Origin: Anopheles merus
Taxonomy: Eukaryota; Arthropoda; Insecta; Diptera; Culicidae
Length of the DNA: 64,000 bases
Direction: 5' to 3'
Assembly (NCBI RefSeq): GCF_017562075.2
Contig: NC_054084.1
Location: 36,025,999 to 36,089,998, forward strand
Both the position numbers and the translations under genes were made by a program. Shown piece by piece: positions 11,411 to 23,934 of this stretch. Below the pieces are notes generated by a model that saw nothing but the letters and a program-made list of their open reading frames with translations, did not search any database and was not told the DNA's origin. The number at the start of each line of letters is the position of its first letter. Position 1 is the first letter of the stretch.

Positions 11411-14400
11411 CTGCAAGAGAGGAGGAAAAACACACAACAAAGATGATAATCGGGTGTCACTGCTAATGTACGTAGGGTGCGGTGCGCTCCAGGGCAACAC
11501 ATTTGAAGACGTCATCATCTCGCCGGTGCCTTAAAAACGATGATTGGCTAGAATTGTTGGACGGTTGGACGATGATTGCTTATGTATTTAATGCAATTGA
11601 AAAAGCACTGCAGGTAGACTTAGTTTTCATTGATTTTCAGGTAGAGAAACATAAACGCGAGCAAAGTGAAAGTACCAGAATGACCAGCGATAGTTTAACA
11701 AATGTATTCTATTCCTGCAATCGGTATATCTCGACATCATGTTGAAGGATTTTTGTTTTGAACAGTTTACTTTAGAGTTCAAAAGCTGAATTGAATGTGC
11801 TCGTAAGGGACATGACATGACCGATCTTAAATGAAAAGGATAATGCCATCACAAATGGCCATGTCATTTTGGTTTCTAATTTGATATTGTAATCGAGAAT
11901 GATCGAGCTTTTCTGCGGCAAAATAATTGAAATTGACTTATTATTTCATCATATAACCTCTCTGCATCTAAGTGTACATTGGCGCATTGTGTGTTTGCGT
12001 GTGCCTGCACACAGTTATTTGCCAGCGAACGAAGAGATAATTTGATTAACAGATAAAACATAGGCCCTACTTCCCCCGGTCAAGCTAGTCGACATATATT
12101 GTTTAAAGTACCGCACAAATAACACAACAATACACAGCGAAATACATTATCACTCCCCTCACTTGCTCCCAGAACGTTCCCCATACCCAATCCCCCTGTA
12201 TCGAGAGCTGTAAAACGAATTAGTATCGAATGACATATTAATCTAATTATCAATCATATTTTATCGCTTATCCGTTATCAATCAAGGTAATTCGGAAATC
12301 ATGTTTCCACGATCCCTGCCGAACCCGGGTTTCGGTTCGTTAGCTCGGCCATCGCATCAAATCGACACGCCACCGCTGCACTGCTTTCCCTCATCTCCTA
12401 TCACTCGCACCATTCGATGGCATGTGTCTGCAGTACGCTTTTCCTGCACGCCTGACACCACCAGCCAGCCACGCCACCACGCGTTCTCAAACACTTTGGG
12501 TGACTTGACGCTTTACCGTACGCTCGTGCTTCACTTGTGTGTGTGTGTGTGTTTCTGGTGCGTAAAACGGAAACAATCACGTCCCATCGTAATGAGCACG
12601 TGTGCGCAAAAGGACCGAAATGTGGCCGGTGTGGCCGGATCTTTGTTCTAGCGCACATTACGCACCGGGGAAAGGAAACTCATTACAGGCCTTTTGTTCG
12701 GGACGGGGTCACGATCCCGAAAGGGACACGATCGAAAAGACGTTAAAGTCTGCGCTAATCGATGCTGTCGTCTACCACCCACCGCAGCAACTCCCTTTTC
12801 GCTACGCCCGCCCACCCAAACGCCGAATCCTAATGGCGCTAAAGTGTCGCAAAACGGACCGGATGATCGAACCGGGCCGAACGCTTTTGCCTTGCCAATG
12901 TATGTGTGTGTGTGTGTGCGTAAATGCTCAAACCATAACCGATTACGTACGAGATGGTTCTCTGCAACACTGCACCCTTCGCTGCTTTCCTCCGCAGGGT
13001 GTCTGCGCTCTAATGCCTCGAGACTCGGGAGTTATGTGCAAATGCGGTCCCCCGTACGGTGTGCGGAATGCGGTCTCTAGCTGTGGCCTATTAGCCAACC
13101 ATTGGGTGTAGAAATCCGCTCGTTAGTCTGAATCTGCTGATGGCGAATGTCTGGAATTTGTGTTATTATGTCAAGTTACTGGCCCCCGTCGTGTCCTGCC
13201 CATTTTGACCTATCTGGGTGAGAAAATTGCAGTAGTGCCAAACCGTAGCAGCGAGCGCAACAATGACGCGACGACAAACAGATCGTTAATTGTTTAAATT
13301 ATTTAATGCCCGTTTAGCGAGGTTTACGGATTTCGAGTATCATGGTTTATAAGGAAAATTGGCCACATTAATATGTTTGTAAAATAGATAAGTTGGTTAA
13401 ATGAGTCTGCCTCATCGGCACTCACATCACTTTTTTATAAATACACTTTTAAACAAAATAACAGACAGAATGTTGTTTCTGTATTCACAAAATATTGATT
13501 GATTTGAAACCATCCCAAAAGGAAGCTTCATGAAATGCAAAAAGCTTTAAAATATAACTAACAGTTGCAACAAATTTATCCAGCCAAGGAAATTCCCGCA
13601 CAAAACAAATATGAAAATATCCACCCCTAACATTTCCACCAAAATAGTGCTACTTTCTACCGAAAAAACAAAACAGACAAAAGCACAGTAATCCTTCACG
13701 AAACGGCCATTACGCACGTGGTCCGATTCGCATCAGCCAGGCCGGGCAGGCAAAACGAGTTTCGTTTGGTTTAATTAGATCCTTGCCTGCGGCGATCGCG
13801 GCGGCGGCATCATTGGCAGGATACAAAATGGGATTGCATACTTTTTCGATCCGTCATCCGTTGCCAGCCCCACGGAGGGAGGGAAGTGGATGGACCCGTC
13901 ATCATCCGTCACCGGCGACAGGGCGCGATTAACGCTGACACCTGCCAATAAACCGTCGGCTTCAGCAAATTAATCCCAGCATTTCAGTGCTCCGGGCATC
14001 GTATCGCAACGCCACCGGGCTGTTGTCGTCCCTACCTCGCTGGTCGTTGCGCAATGCAGCAACTAAGGTAAGAGGAAAGATTTTCCAAGAAAACAACTGC
14101 CACCAACGCTGCCGATGCTGCTGCTGCTGTACCTGTGGGTGAGTGCACTCGGCACTCAAGCATCCTTCATTTCCGACGAAAAACATCCTCAAAAAAAGGA
14201 CACGGAACTTCGGATGGACGCGAAGAAAACGCGAAAACGCTAATAACAATTATCCATTCAATTTGAATTTTAATGCCATGGAAATGATTTCGCGGAAAAC
14301 GCGTCCCCGGTTCATCCCTTTTCTCTTTACGCTTGTTTTGTTTTGTTTGGTCTAACCTTCTCGTCCACAGCTGCTCGCAATGGTTGCTCTCCCAGTGCCC

Positions 14401-14523
14401 CCAGGTCCCAGGGAAAACACAGCGAACAAAACAATATCCCACCCAAGATGGGCTCATCCTTTGGGCGTCCTTAACGTCGACCACAGCCAACAACGTTTCG
14501 CGCTTAGTTGACTGGACATGAAA

Positions 14524-14529
<6 letters not shown>

Positions 14530-14604
<75 letters not shown>
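14530..14604. repeat. CT dinucleotide microsatellite
   Basis: About 37 CT units with one CT-to-GT interruption near 14577, in the intron between alpha2-delta exons 2 and 3. Confidence 0.95.
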
Positions 14605-17600
14605 TTCACAACAGAGCGAGACAATGGGTGTACGAAAATGCGAGCAAATACACCAATGAAAGAGGTTGGGGAAAACAAAACTCGACCGTTTGGAAAAACA
14701 ACAGCTTCAGCTTTGCACATTGGGAGGGTTCGAAATGCCCAAAGACAGATGGTCGTGAGACGAACAATGGGGCATGAAATACGCTCTTCCCTATTTTCCT
14801 GTAAACCTTAACTACCTTACTTCTTTTACTCCCCGAAAAACACCCCCTTCGCCACGCCATCGCGCCCTGCAGGCAAAGCGTTCCTGGAATTCATTCACCG
14901 AACCCTGACGGAATGGACGCACGAATCAAGAGCGAGGCAATTAAAACCTACTGCCAATGGGCGCCCCAGCCCCTTGAGCAACCCTTCCTTCCAGCGCTGT
15001 TCGCCAGCAAGCATGGCCACCGATAATTCCATGGTGTCAATGATGAACGGAAGGAAAATGAAGCGAAATTTTCCCCCCAATTTACCTGGGCGCAGTAGTG
15101 CCCATTCCACCATCCTGGTTCCGTTCCGGTAAAATGGAATCGTTTCGGTGAATTCTGCCCCTCGGGGTACCGTTTAGGATGAGACACACACACACACAAG
15201 CATACACACACACAGGTGGGAAGCAGACCTTTTCGCAGCCAGACAACTCTTTACCACTCTACCACTACTTGTACCGTGGATACTTCAAAGCGAAGTCAAA
15301 AACCATTCACGAACAGACCGCGAACGTTTAAAGCCGTTTCCATGCTCGGGTGCCTGGGCCTGGGCTTTTGCTAATGACGTCCCGGTACATGATCCCAAGA
15401 TTCAATTTACGGTGGGAAAAAGTAGAGCGCTTGCTTTGTGGTGTGCTTTTTAACTGTGAATGAAATAATTTCGGTTCAACGAAATTAAGGTTCAATGAAG
15501 GTTGCCGATCGTAAATCCTAGTCACGGCACCAAGTGCACATGCTTGGATAGAGTTAGTTTGTTATCATCATATATTTTTTCTCGGATAGCGATCTTTATC
15601 GTGTAGAAGCTGAAATTTAAGGTTAAAGTCACCAAAAGCAGCATGACAACCCTCTTTATCGCTTTTTACGTTTTCTAGATTTAAAATCAGACCAACGACT
15701 TAATCCTCCAAACAACACTTTCATCTGCAATCTTCGCAACAAAACTAACCCTTACCCACACATGCCTCCAATGTGCTCCAAGGCGCTATTTGCGACGACA
15801 GGAATGCCGAATCACGGCACTGCAATTGACTGCTGCAAACAGCGTTGTTAGCGCGTGTGTGTTGCATCCATCCTGGCACGCTCTGCCACAGCCATTGATA
15901 AAATTGTTCCAAATTGCTACCATCAACAAATCAGCCCCCGCAGCAGTAGCTGTCTGCATCCACCGAAATCCACCACAGACAGCTCGAGATTGCAGCAAAC
16001 GCTTATCTGCGCAGGCAAACATTCTCTCACGTGGTGGAACAGTTTGCGCTTCGTGTACAGTTTGCCAAGGACTGGACCTGCAGTGCTACCGAGTCGGCGG
16101 GTGTCGGCCCTGCTAAGGCGACTGCCACAAGGTGAACGTTTTCCATCCAACGTACAGACGATTTTATCCACAAGCACAAACACACACCTAGACACATCTT
16201 ACAGCTTACAAAAGCTACAATTCGCGACTGGATCTTGAGTACATCTACTGCACACCTCGTAGATATCCTCCCAGCGCGCTGACGCCTTTTGCAAGGACTT
16301 CCAAAGCATTCACACACACACAGACACACACGAAACATGCCACCACACTGCCCAATGAGACTTAATTTAGTGATTTGCCAGCACCGGCCCAGAAGCACCC
16401 AGCACTTTCCCACGACGAGTTATGTAGTGGCAAAACGGTGAATGCGCGTTCGGTGCTCGCTGCCTGGAGATTGGAGCGTGAGGGACTCACTAAAGCTGTA
16501 GCTTGCTTCTGCACCCGGATCACGTATCACCGGGACAATCGTCGTTTCTAGCGGTAATGGGCGCTAGATCGCTAGAGCCCCTAGTTCTTCGGCTCGCTCC
16601 CTCGCAAAACCGTCCGAAATCCCTTTTTGAATCCACCTCGGCATACAGTCCCACCCGTCACCCCGTTCCAGCGACTTTGAATGGACCTGTGCACACACAA
16701 ACACACATACGCACACACACACGCACTCAAAACATAAACAGGATGTGTTTACTTTTTTCTTGGTACGTTCTCTCCCAGTGTCTCCCCCTCCCATTCTGTT
16801 TCTCAGTAAATGCACTCTCGCTCAAGCAGGGCAAAAACACGATCGACAGGCACGAGCCACCATTAATCTACGTCCCGGGGTGGATAAATATTCAATATAT
16901 ATTCGTTTGCTAAGTGCCGGAGCGTGGCAAATATTTTATGCCACACGGGCTCCGACTCTCAAGGAGCTCTCGTGGACTGGGGCAACCCCAACCATAACCT
17001 GTTAACCTTTTCCATTTCACCCGAAATAAAACACTTCCCCAAAATGGGTGCTAAAAGATTGCCGAGATTTTGCACTTCCACACTAGCGGATGCGTCCCAT
17101 GTACCGGTGGTTGTTTTTTGTTATTGTTTTTTTTTTTTGCTAGTTTAGTAACTCGCTGGAGGATAAATCTTGGCCACCGTTTGCCGAGAAAAGCTGTGCA
17201 TTAGGGTATGGCAGTAAATTTAAAACCAAAAAACTCTTTTACAGTTGCTCTTTGACACGCGTTTGTGGATTCAATTGAACGGCGTTGCAGAAGAGCAATG
17301 AACAAATATGGCTTTATTAGGTTTATTCGGAAATATTACATGATACAATGTTTTGTTTCAATTTTGAACAGCAAATAAGGTTTAAAACTTAAATAATTAC
17401 TTTGTTTTATAGATTTTAAACTGTACCAAAATTTTAAAGCAAACAAAATTGTTAAAAACGTATGTTTATCACCAGATACATACTAAGAGAATGTTATAAT
17501 AACCTTACTCCATCAAAATTTACTCTTATCATCATTCTTATCCGCATTCCCTGTTCCATCGCTATACCCCCAAACGCTGTCGTAGCACGATACATGCACA

Positions 17601-19102
17601 AGATGTTAATGCACTGTTTTACTTCATCACGCACCGTGAAGTAATATGTGCATGAAGGTAGAGCAAACACAAAACACGAACAAATGAGCAAAAAAATCCG
17701 GCACCAAACTTCCCATCATTTCGCTGGTCAGCGTTCGACGTACGAACGGCGGCGCGAACGGACGTGGCTAACGATGTGTAAGCAGAAGGTAAACACCGTA
17801 CCCACGGTTTGCACATTAACCGTCTTCTGGCACCATCCACACGAACGCTGGACAATGTAAATGCGATTCCTGTGCGCGCACACAATGTACGCTGCTGGCA
17901 CACATTGTTGCACACCTTCGCCCAGTGCTGCAGCATCAACGCGTGGCGAGTATGCGAGCGATACTGAGAAAAAAGTTGCACCCTTTTACAGCGCATACAC
18001 ACACACACACATACACGAATATATTCCACTTCCTTGGTTTTCACACTTCTGCCATTTGTTTCTGAGAACCGTTGCAGCAGGCACCGGCTTTGCACCGGTT
18101 AAGTGCTACATCGCAATCAACATTTTACTCGAACACCTCATGAACACGTTAACAATCATTGTTTTCTAGGCTTCACGCTTATCGTGTGCCTCTTGGCGTG
18201 CCGTGGTGGGAAAGCGTGTTGAGGCAGGAAATCACGTTTGCATTCACGGTTGCACGCTGAGGTGGAGCAGTAGCGTGGGAATAATAACTGACAGGGGCGG
18301 ATGTACTGTACCGTGTTGGGCGCGTATTTTTCTTGCTTGAAGAAAGCTTCACTTTTCCTTTATATCGAAAAGAGACATGCGTTTTTGGCAATTTATCAGA
18401 AAGTGTTGATTAATAAAAAAAAACATTGTGGTTTTAACAAAAATGAAATAAGAATAAGATGGAGGCGCATGGTCGTTGTTGCTTTGCCATGTGCTTCATG
18501 GAGGCGCATGGTGTTTTCTAATTCAGTGGAAAATCGTTTTCAAAATGTTCCATTTCAAAGGATTATGAATGAAAAGTAGCAATCAAGCTTGATATTTAAA
18601 CAGTTATTTATCAGTGATCAAAGCTATCGAATACGAATCGCACAATATAAGCACAAAAAAAGATTTAAAAAAAATTCAACTCAATACATTTCGCATTTCA
18701 ATTATGTATAGCAAATCAACTATCACAAACATAAAAAGCTTCATGGATACGACAAAGTAAATGCTCTTTCTGTCTCACTTTCACACAAAATCATGTTTGT
18801 ACAAGCCACATATTCAACCCACCCACAGTGTATTGCAACCATGGCTGCAAGTGTTCATCCAAAGAGCTCACAAGAAAAAGGCGGCCCAAACGAGCAGAAG
18901 CACATCAATCTCAATGCCAACCTGGGAGAAGTTTTCACATACCGACTAGTTTTCTTGGTTGAAAATTGGCTCAAAACGTTGCATCACATTCCACCGTCGT
19001 TGCATCCTCGTCCTGCCGAGCCTCGTTACGTCGAGAACTAATTTCCCATCCCGAGCACCACCCTTTCCTCGGCTGTCGTAACACATGGAACGCACACCTG
19101 AA

Positions 19103-19103
<1 letters not shown>

Positions 19104-19190
<87 letters not shown>

Positions 19191-19232
19191 ACACCACACA
19201 CACACACACACACACACAACACCACACACACA

Positions 19233-19330
<98 letters not shown>

Positions 19331-19331
19331 A

Positions 19332-19415
<84 letters not shown>

Positions 19416-19452
19416 ACACACACACACACAACACACACACACACACCCCACA

Positions 19453-19526
<74 letters not shown>
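19104..19526. repeat. Very long interrupted CA microsatellite
   Basis: Roughly 420 bases of almost pure CA repeats broken by CAC-type insertions and deletions (for example around 19189, 19222 and 19267). The breaks create shifted blocks, so all six frames look open; these apparent frames are not genes. Length is likely polymorphic or uncertain in assembly. Confidence 0.95.
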
Positions 19527-19532
<6 letters not shown>

Positions 19533-21195
19533 CTCAGCGTATGCTTTTCACCTGCACTACCCTTTTGGTCGATACGGGGCACCGCCTTCAAGGTTTTTCA
19601 TCGCTTTAAAACCTTCAGCTGCACCATAAATCTCATTCTCGTGCGACCCCCTCCTTCCCCCTGCTTACCACCACCCCGGTAAAGCCTTTCTGATACATCA
19701 ATTTCTATCTTTACAGCCCCAACAACAACACATACCCTCTGGCAACCCAACTCACCCCCCCCCCCCCAGGGAAGAATTGACAACCCAAGGGAATCCTCCA
19801 CACTCGACGCAAAATCGATTCTCCGAGGGACCGTGAAAATCCGTGCCACAACGTCGTCAGGTAGCCACCCTTTTGCGAACAAGCAAGGAAAACTCGTCTT
19901 GCACGCTTCCACCCGCGATTATGCCCCAGGCAGGCAACGATACAAAACGCTCTGTCAATGTGTAGCAGCGCGACAGCACCGACCGCGCACTGTAGCCTCA
20001 CCTTTTTCTCCCCGCATGGGGCTGCAGCAGCTCCAACGCTGTATGCACAGAGACACACACGTGCCAGAAAAATTGCCACAGGGCCACGGTGCGCTTTTCG
20101 CGGCAACGGTGGTGGGTGGCGCGCAGGGGTAATGGAGGAAAGTAAAAACTTTCAGCACATATCCTCCGCTAAACAACGCCTTCCAGATGCCTCAGGCATT
20201 GCGCGCAGTATTTGTATGTGTGTGTGTGTGTGTGTGTGTGATAGAGAGAGAGAGTGAGTGTGCGGAGGCCACATCGAGATAGCTTCACTTTGGCTTCACA
20301 ATTTTCCACAAAGCTTCAACTACCGCTAGAAGGTGGATGAAGACGGGTTTGCCCCAAAATATACTCAACGGTTTGACACACACACACACACACACACATG
20401 TACACGTGTACAGTACCTCGTTCACGAACATCACCTCACGCACACACACACACATACATTGCAAAGAGTCTAGCAGAGTCGGTGAAAATACGGATGGAAC
20501 ATCGCAAGCAGGGCCCGTTCTCACCAAACTAGCAAAGCTGTTACATACACTCCACAGCAACCTGCCACAGCCACGGCAAATCTCTGCGAGAACCCTTTTT
20601 CCCTTTCCCAGTTCCCTCCAGACACTCAGTTTTCCCGTTTTTAGGACCAAAACCCAAGGATTTCGGATTCCTCTCCGCCTCCGATGCGCCTCGTTGTATA
20701 GTAGCGCTTGACTAATCTTGACCGCTTTTTCCACAGCAGCAGCAGCACGGTGAGGCACTCCCTAAAAGGTTAGGGATACCACCTTCACATTATTGGGTCT
20801 TCAGGTAAATGCCTTTGTTGGCTTACAGCGCACAGACACACAGACACCACTAACCGCATAGCCGAATCATTTAAAAAGCCCATCGCCTTTCCCTAAACGT
20901 AGTAGAACCATTCCGGCACTGGCGTGAGCCAATCAATGGTTGCTAGCGACGGAAACTACATCCCTGTTAATCTCCTCTTTTAGGAGTCTGCCTTGAAAGT
21001 CTATGAGGCAGGTGGTTCAATGGGGCTAAAAATTAGCAGGAAAATGGCTCCCTTTCTCCACCACTAAGGACGCTGCAACGCTGTACAGAATTAATCCCTG
21101 TCACTTTCTCTCGGCTTTTGTGACGAGCAGGAGGCGCGCATTGACTTCGAGCTAAAATCATGCCGGCTGGCAAGCAATGGCAGCAGTATACTTAC

Positions 21196-21277
21196 ATTTC
21201 TGATGTCGTTCACTTTGGTAAACTGTCGTCCAAACTCCCACAGGTCGACACCGAAGCGGATGGCCCAGTTTCGTACT
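21196..21277 (-). CDS. Voltage-gated calcium channel alpha2-delta subunit, coding exon 2
   Basis: The exon lies between the acceptor TTCTGCAG and the donor GTAAGT on the minus strand. Together with the last two bases of exon 1 it reads EVRNWAIRFGVDLWEFGRQF, then TKVNDIRN. The start of mature alpha2-delta subunits is characteristically V-(K/R)-x-W-A followed by a hydrophobic helix, so this is a good family match. The protein is an extracellular, disulphide-linked and membrane-attached auxiliary subunit that raises surface expression of high-voltage-activated calcium channels and acts at synapses. The acceptor is phase 2 and the donor phase 0. Confidence 0.85.
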
Positions 21278-21615
21278 CTGCAGAAGAAAAAATGAGGGGG
21301 AGGAGAGGAAATAGAAGAAAAAATTAGTTATTTCAAGAAAGAGAAAAAAAGTGAAAAAATAATGCATGGCTTATATCCTCGATGCACCAGCGCGAGCGAA
21401 ATGAAGCAGGATATCCTGCTACTCACTTTCGCCGTTCACACTGAAGGTGAAATTTATCATGTCTATTATCGATGAGATGATTGCGAACGCCCGCGCGAAG
21501 CATTCCCCAGCGCCAACCGGGACACCGGGATTCCCGAATCTCGAACAGCAGGAAGCGACCACGGAACTATGATTGGCTGTGGGTGGCTGTGCTGAACTTT
21601 GCAGCAAATCCCCCC

Positions 21616-21645
21616 TCTCTCTCTCCTCTCTCCTCTCTCTCTCTC

Positions 21646-21677
<32 letters not shown>

Positions 21678-21697
21678 CTCTCTCTCTCTATCTCTCG
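21616..21697. repeat. Imperfect CT microsatellite
   Basis: CT blocks separated by extra C residues and ending at a single CTA interruption. Confidence 0.9.
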
Positions 21698-22961
21698 GTC
21701 TGTTGAGTAAAGAAGCACACGGGAGCACAGCTAACACGGACGGCGACGAAGCAGTAATGTAATATCTGTCAATACTGCAAACTGTGCTCGGTGGTCGGTG
21801 CAGCGAATGAACGGGACGAGGGGTGTGCTGCAGGCCACAACGACTGAACGGACGATAGCATTCCTTTCTATTCAAATTCCTACATAAATTTTCCACCAAA
21901 CCACCACCATCACTCGGCTGATCGGCGGTAACGCTGGAGGAACACAGATATTCGCGCTATTGGTGGAAACTCTTTGCAATTCACACTGCAACACACACAC
22001 ACACACACACATACGCACGGCTACAAGGTTGTGTTTGTGAGTTTGTCTGTGTGCTGTTGTCGCACCGGATGGCGCACACTATTCCGGACGATATCCGGGA
22101 ACTACCCTAACCTCAAAGCCTGCGAGCAATATAGCGCGAGTGACATGAAAAAAAAAGATACAAATACACACACACACATACACACACATAGAGCCTTAGG
22201 ATGCAAAATGTATCGATGGTAAAGAAGAACTTTTGCAAAGATTTTCAAATTCATCCAGGCAAGTTTTCGTGAAGAGGGGCTTTTCTTTTTCTCATACACA
22301 GTTTGCCACATGACAGCAGCTTGGAGCGCAAGCAGGGGGAAAGAAAGGAAAAGACATTTCACACTACACCACCAAACAATGCCACACACACACACACGCA
22401 GAGAGAGGCTGGTAGTAGCAAGCGAACAGGCGTTCGATACGGTTGGAGAGATTTATTGAAAATTCTTTTCCCTCAAAAAGCTCCGGCTGTCAGCCGCAAG
22501 TAATCGGAACTCTAGAGTTCCACACACTTTACCCCCGCACACATGAACACAGTGCACCCGCTTACCCGCCCCACTCCCCCTGGCAGTGTTCAGGTTGCTC
22601 ACAAGTGGGCAGGATGTGTTGCAACGGAGTATATAGGTTTCAAAGTGAACAAAGGCAAGAAGTCGAGGCTCAAGAGCTTTAAGCTTAATTAAGATCGGAA
22701 ACTGCACACACTGGTAACTGGTTGGACGGAGCGCATTTCTTAGCACTAATGGATACTTGGTGGGCGGGTATTTCAACTAACCAGAGTTTTCACCCGGAAA
22801 GGTAAGATGGAACTTATTTGTTGAATTCAGTAATTGGTTTCTGGCAAGTGTTGTATATTACTGTTTATGTGACAATTTAACCTCCAGTTTTGATTTACTT
22901 ATTAGTAAGTGAATAAAGACTTGGCATGTTGTGACTTTTAATAATACCTTAAATGGAACAT

Positions 22962-23175
22962 AGCCGGTCTCATGGTACAGTCGTCAACTCGCACGACTTA
23001 ACAACATGCCCATCATTGGTTCAAGCCCCACATAGACCGTGCCGCCATACGTGTAGGACTGACTATCCTACTGTGGGGGGTAATCCAAAAAGTCACCGAA
23101 AGCCAACCCCACAAGTGGTACAGGCAGACCTTGACCGACAACGATTGTTGAGCCATAAAAAAGAAAGAAATATAG
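22962..23175 (+). mobile_element. tRNA-derived SINE, SINE200-like
   Basis: The element starts with a tRNA-like head (tagccggtctcatggtacag) and has a good RNA polymerase III B box, GGTTCAAGCCC, at 23018-23028. It ends in an A-rich tail (cataaaaaagaaagaaa). The flanks aaatggaacat (22951-22961) and aaatggaaaat (23176-23186) match at 10 of 11 positions and look like a target-site duplication. Overall form and wording resemble the Anopheles SINE200 family as I remember it; the family name is from memory, not a search. Confidence 0.7.
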
Positions 23176-23373
23176 AAATGGAAAATATCTGTTGATACAT
23201 TTTCACATACTTTCTTTAATCATTTGAGACGATTCGATTTTAAACAAACAATCAAATGATTTTTGATTGTCAATTTAATATACGAAAAAAATCCTACTTA
23301 AATATTACTTAAATCTTACTTAAATATATAAAACATTAATGGCCTTAAAAAAAGTTTTTAAAACATAAATTAT

Positions 23374-23934
23374 GGGGCCCTTTACGATTCTAGTCAGCTT
23401 TTTTACATGAAGTTTGACAGTTTGACAGTTGCAGAAATCATGTAAACACTCCATACAAAACCAAACACAAAACTAGACTGCGATATTCAGTCTAGATTAC
23501 TTCAGCCTCAAAGCTAGAATTAAATTCGAGTACCTGCTCGAAAACATGCCCAAACTAAGTAATGTTTTCATTTATCCCAAGGTGCATTAAAGAGATCAGG
23601 TGGTGAAATCTAGAATCAAAGTGCATATAGACCAGGTGGTCTCATCGCATATTTTTCATAATCAAATTTGAATATCATTTTTTGACAGGACGGGTGAAAA
23701 CTTTTGCTCAAACAGGCTTTTTGGTAGCTTGAAGAATACACAAAACACTCTTAAAATCTTCATTCAGAAGCAGAAGCGATAAAAATCAACCTTCTAGATA
23801 CCTCCTCCATACACCGTGGGATAAGCCCACCTGTATATTATACCCACTTAGATAGCTGCTCGAAAACAGCTGTACAATGCAAACTGCTGACAGGCTGAAA
23901 TTTCAACGTACGAACTTAAAACGAAAAGGGCCCC
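23374..23934. mobile_element. MITE-like element with 13-bp terminal inverted repeats
   Basis: The left end GGGGCCCTTTACG and the reverse complement of the right end, GGGGCCCTTTTCG, differ at one position. The 561-bp interior is non-coding and carries two direct copies of ctgctcgaaaaca (near 23536 and 23862) and the palindrome-like agaccaggtggtct. No clean target-site duplication is visible, so the exact ends are uncertain and the superfamily cannot be assigned. Confidence 0.5.

Larger units (their letters stand above)
11411..21195 (-). other. Intron 2 of the alpha2-delta gene (about 9.8 kb)
   Basis: Exons 2 and 3 join in phase 0, so no exon is required in between. The stretch holds a CT microsatellite (14530-14604), an unusually long interrupted CA array (19104-19526), several shorter CA runs and two copies of the 15-mer atggaggcgcatggt at 18459 and 18498. 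No gene is seen on the opposite strand. Confidence 0.65.

Noticed and set aside
14895..15113. Minus-strand frame of 72 codons as a further alpha2-delta exon
   Set aside because: Exons 2 and 3 already join in phase without it, and its translation does not resemble the family.
18946..19682. Six-frame open reading frames of 160-240 codons rich in Thr-His or Cys-Val
   Set aside because: They are translations of the CA microsatellite, open in every frame, and have no coding character.
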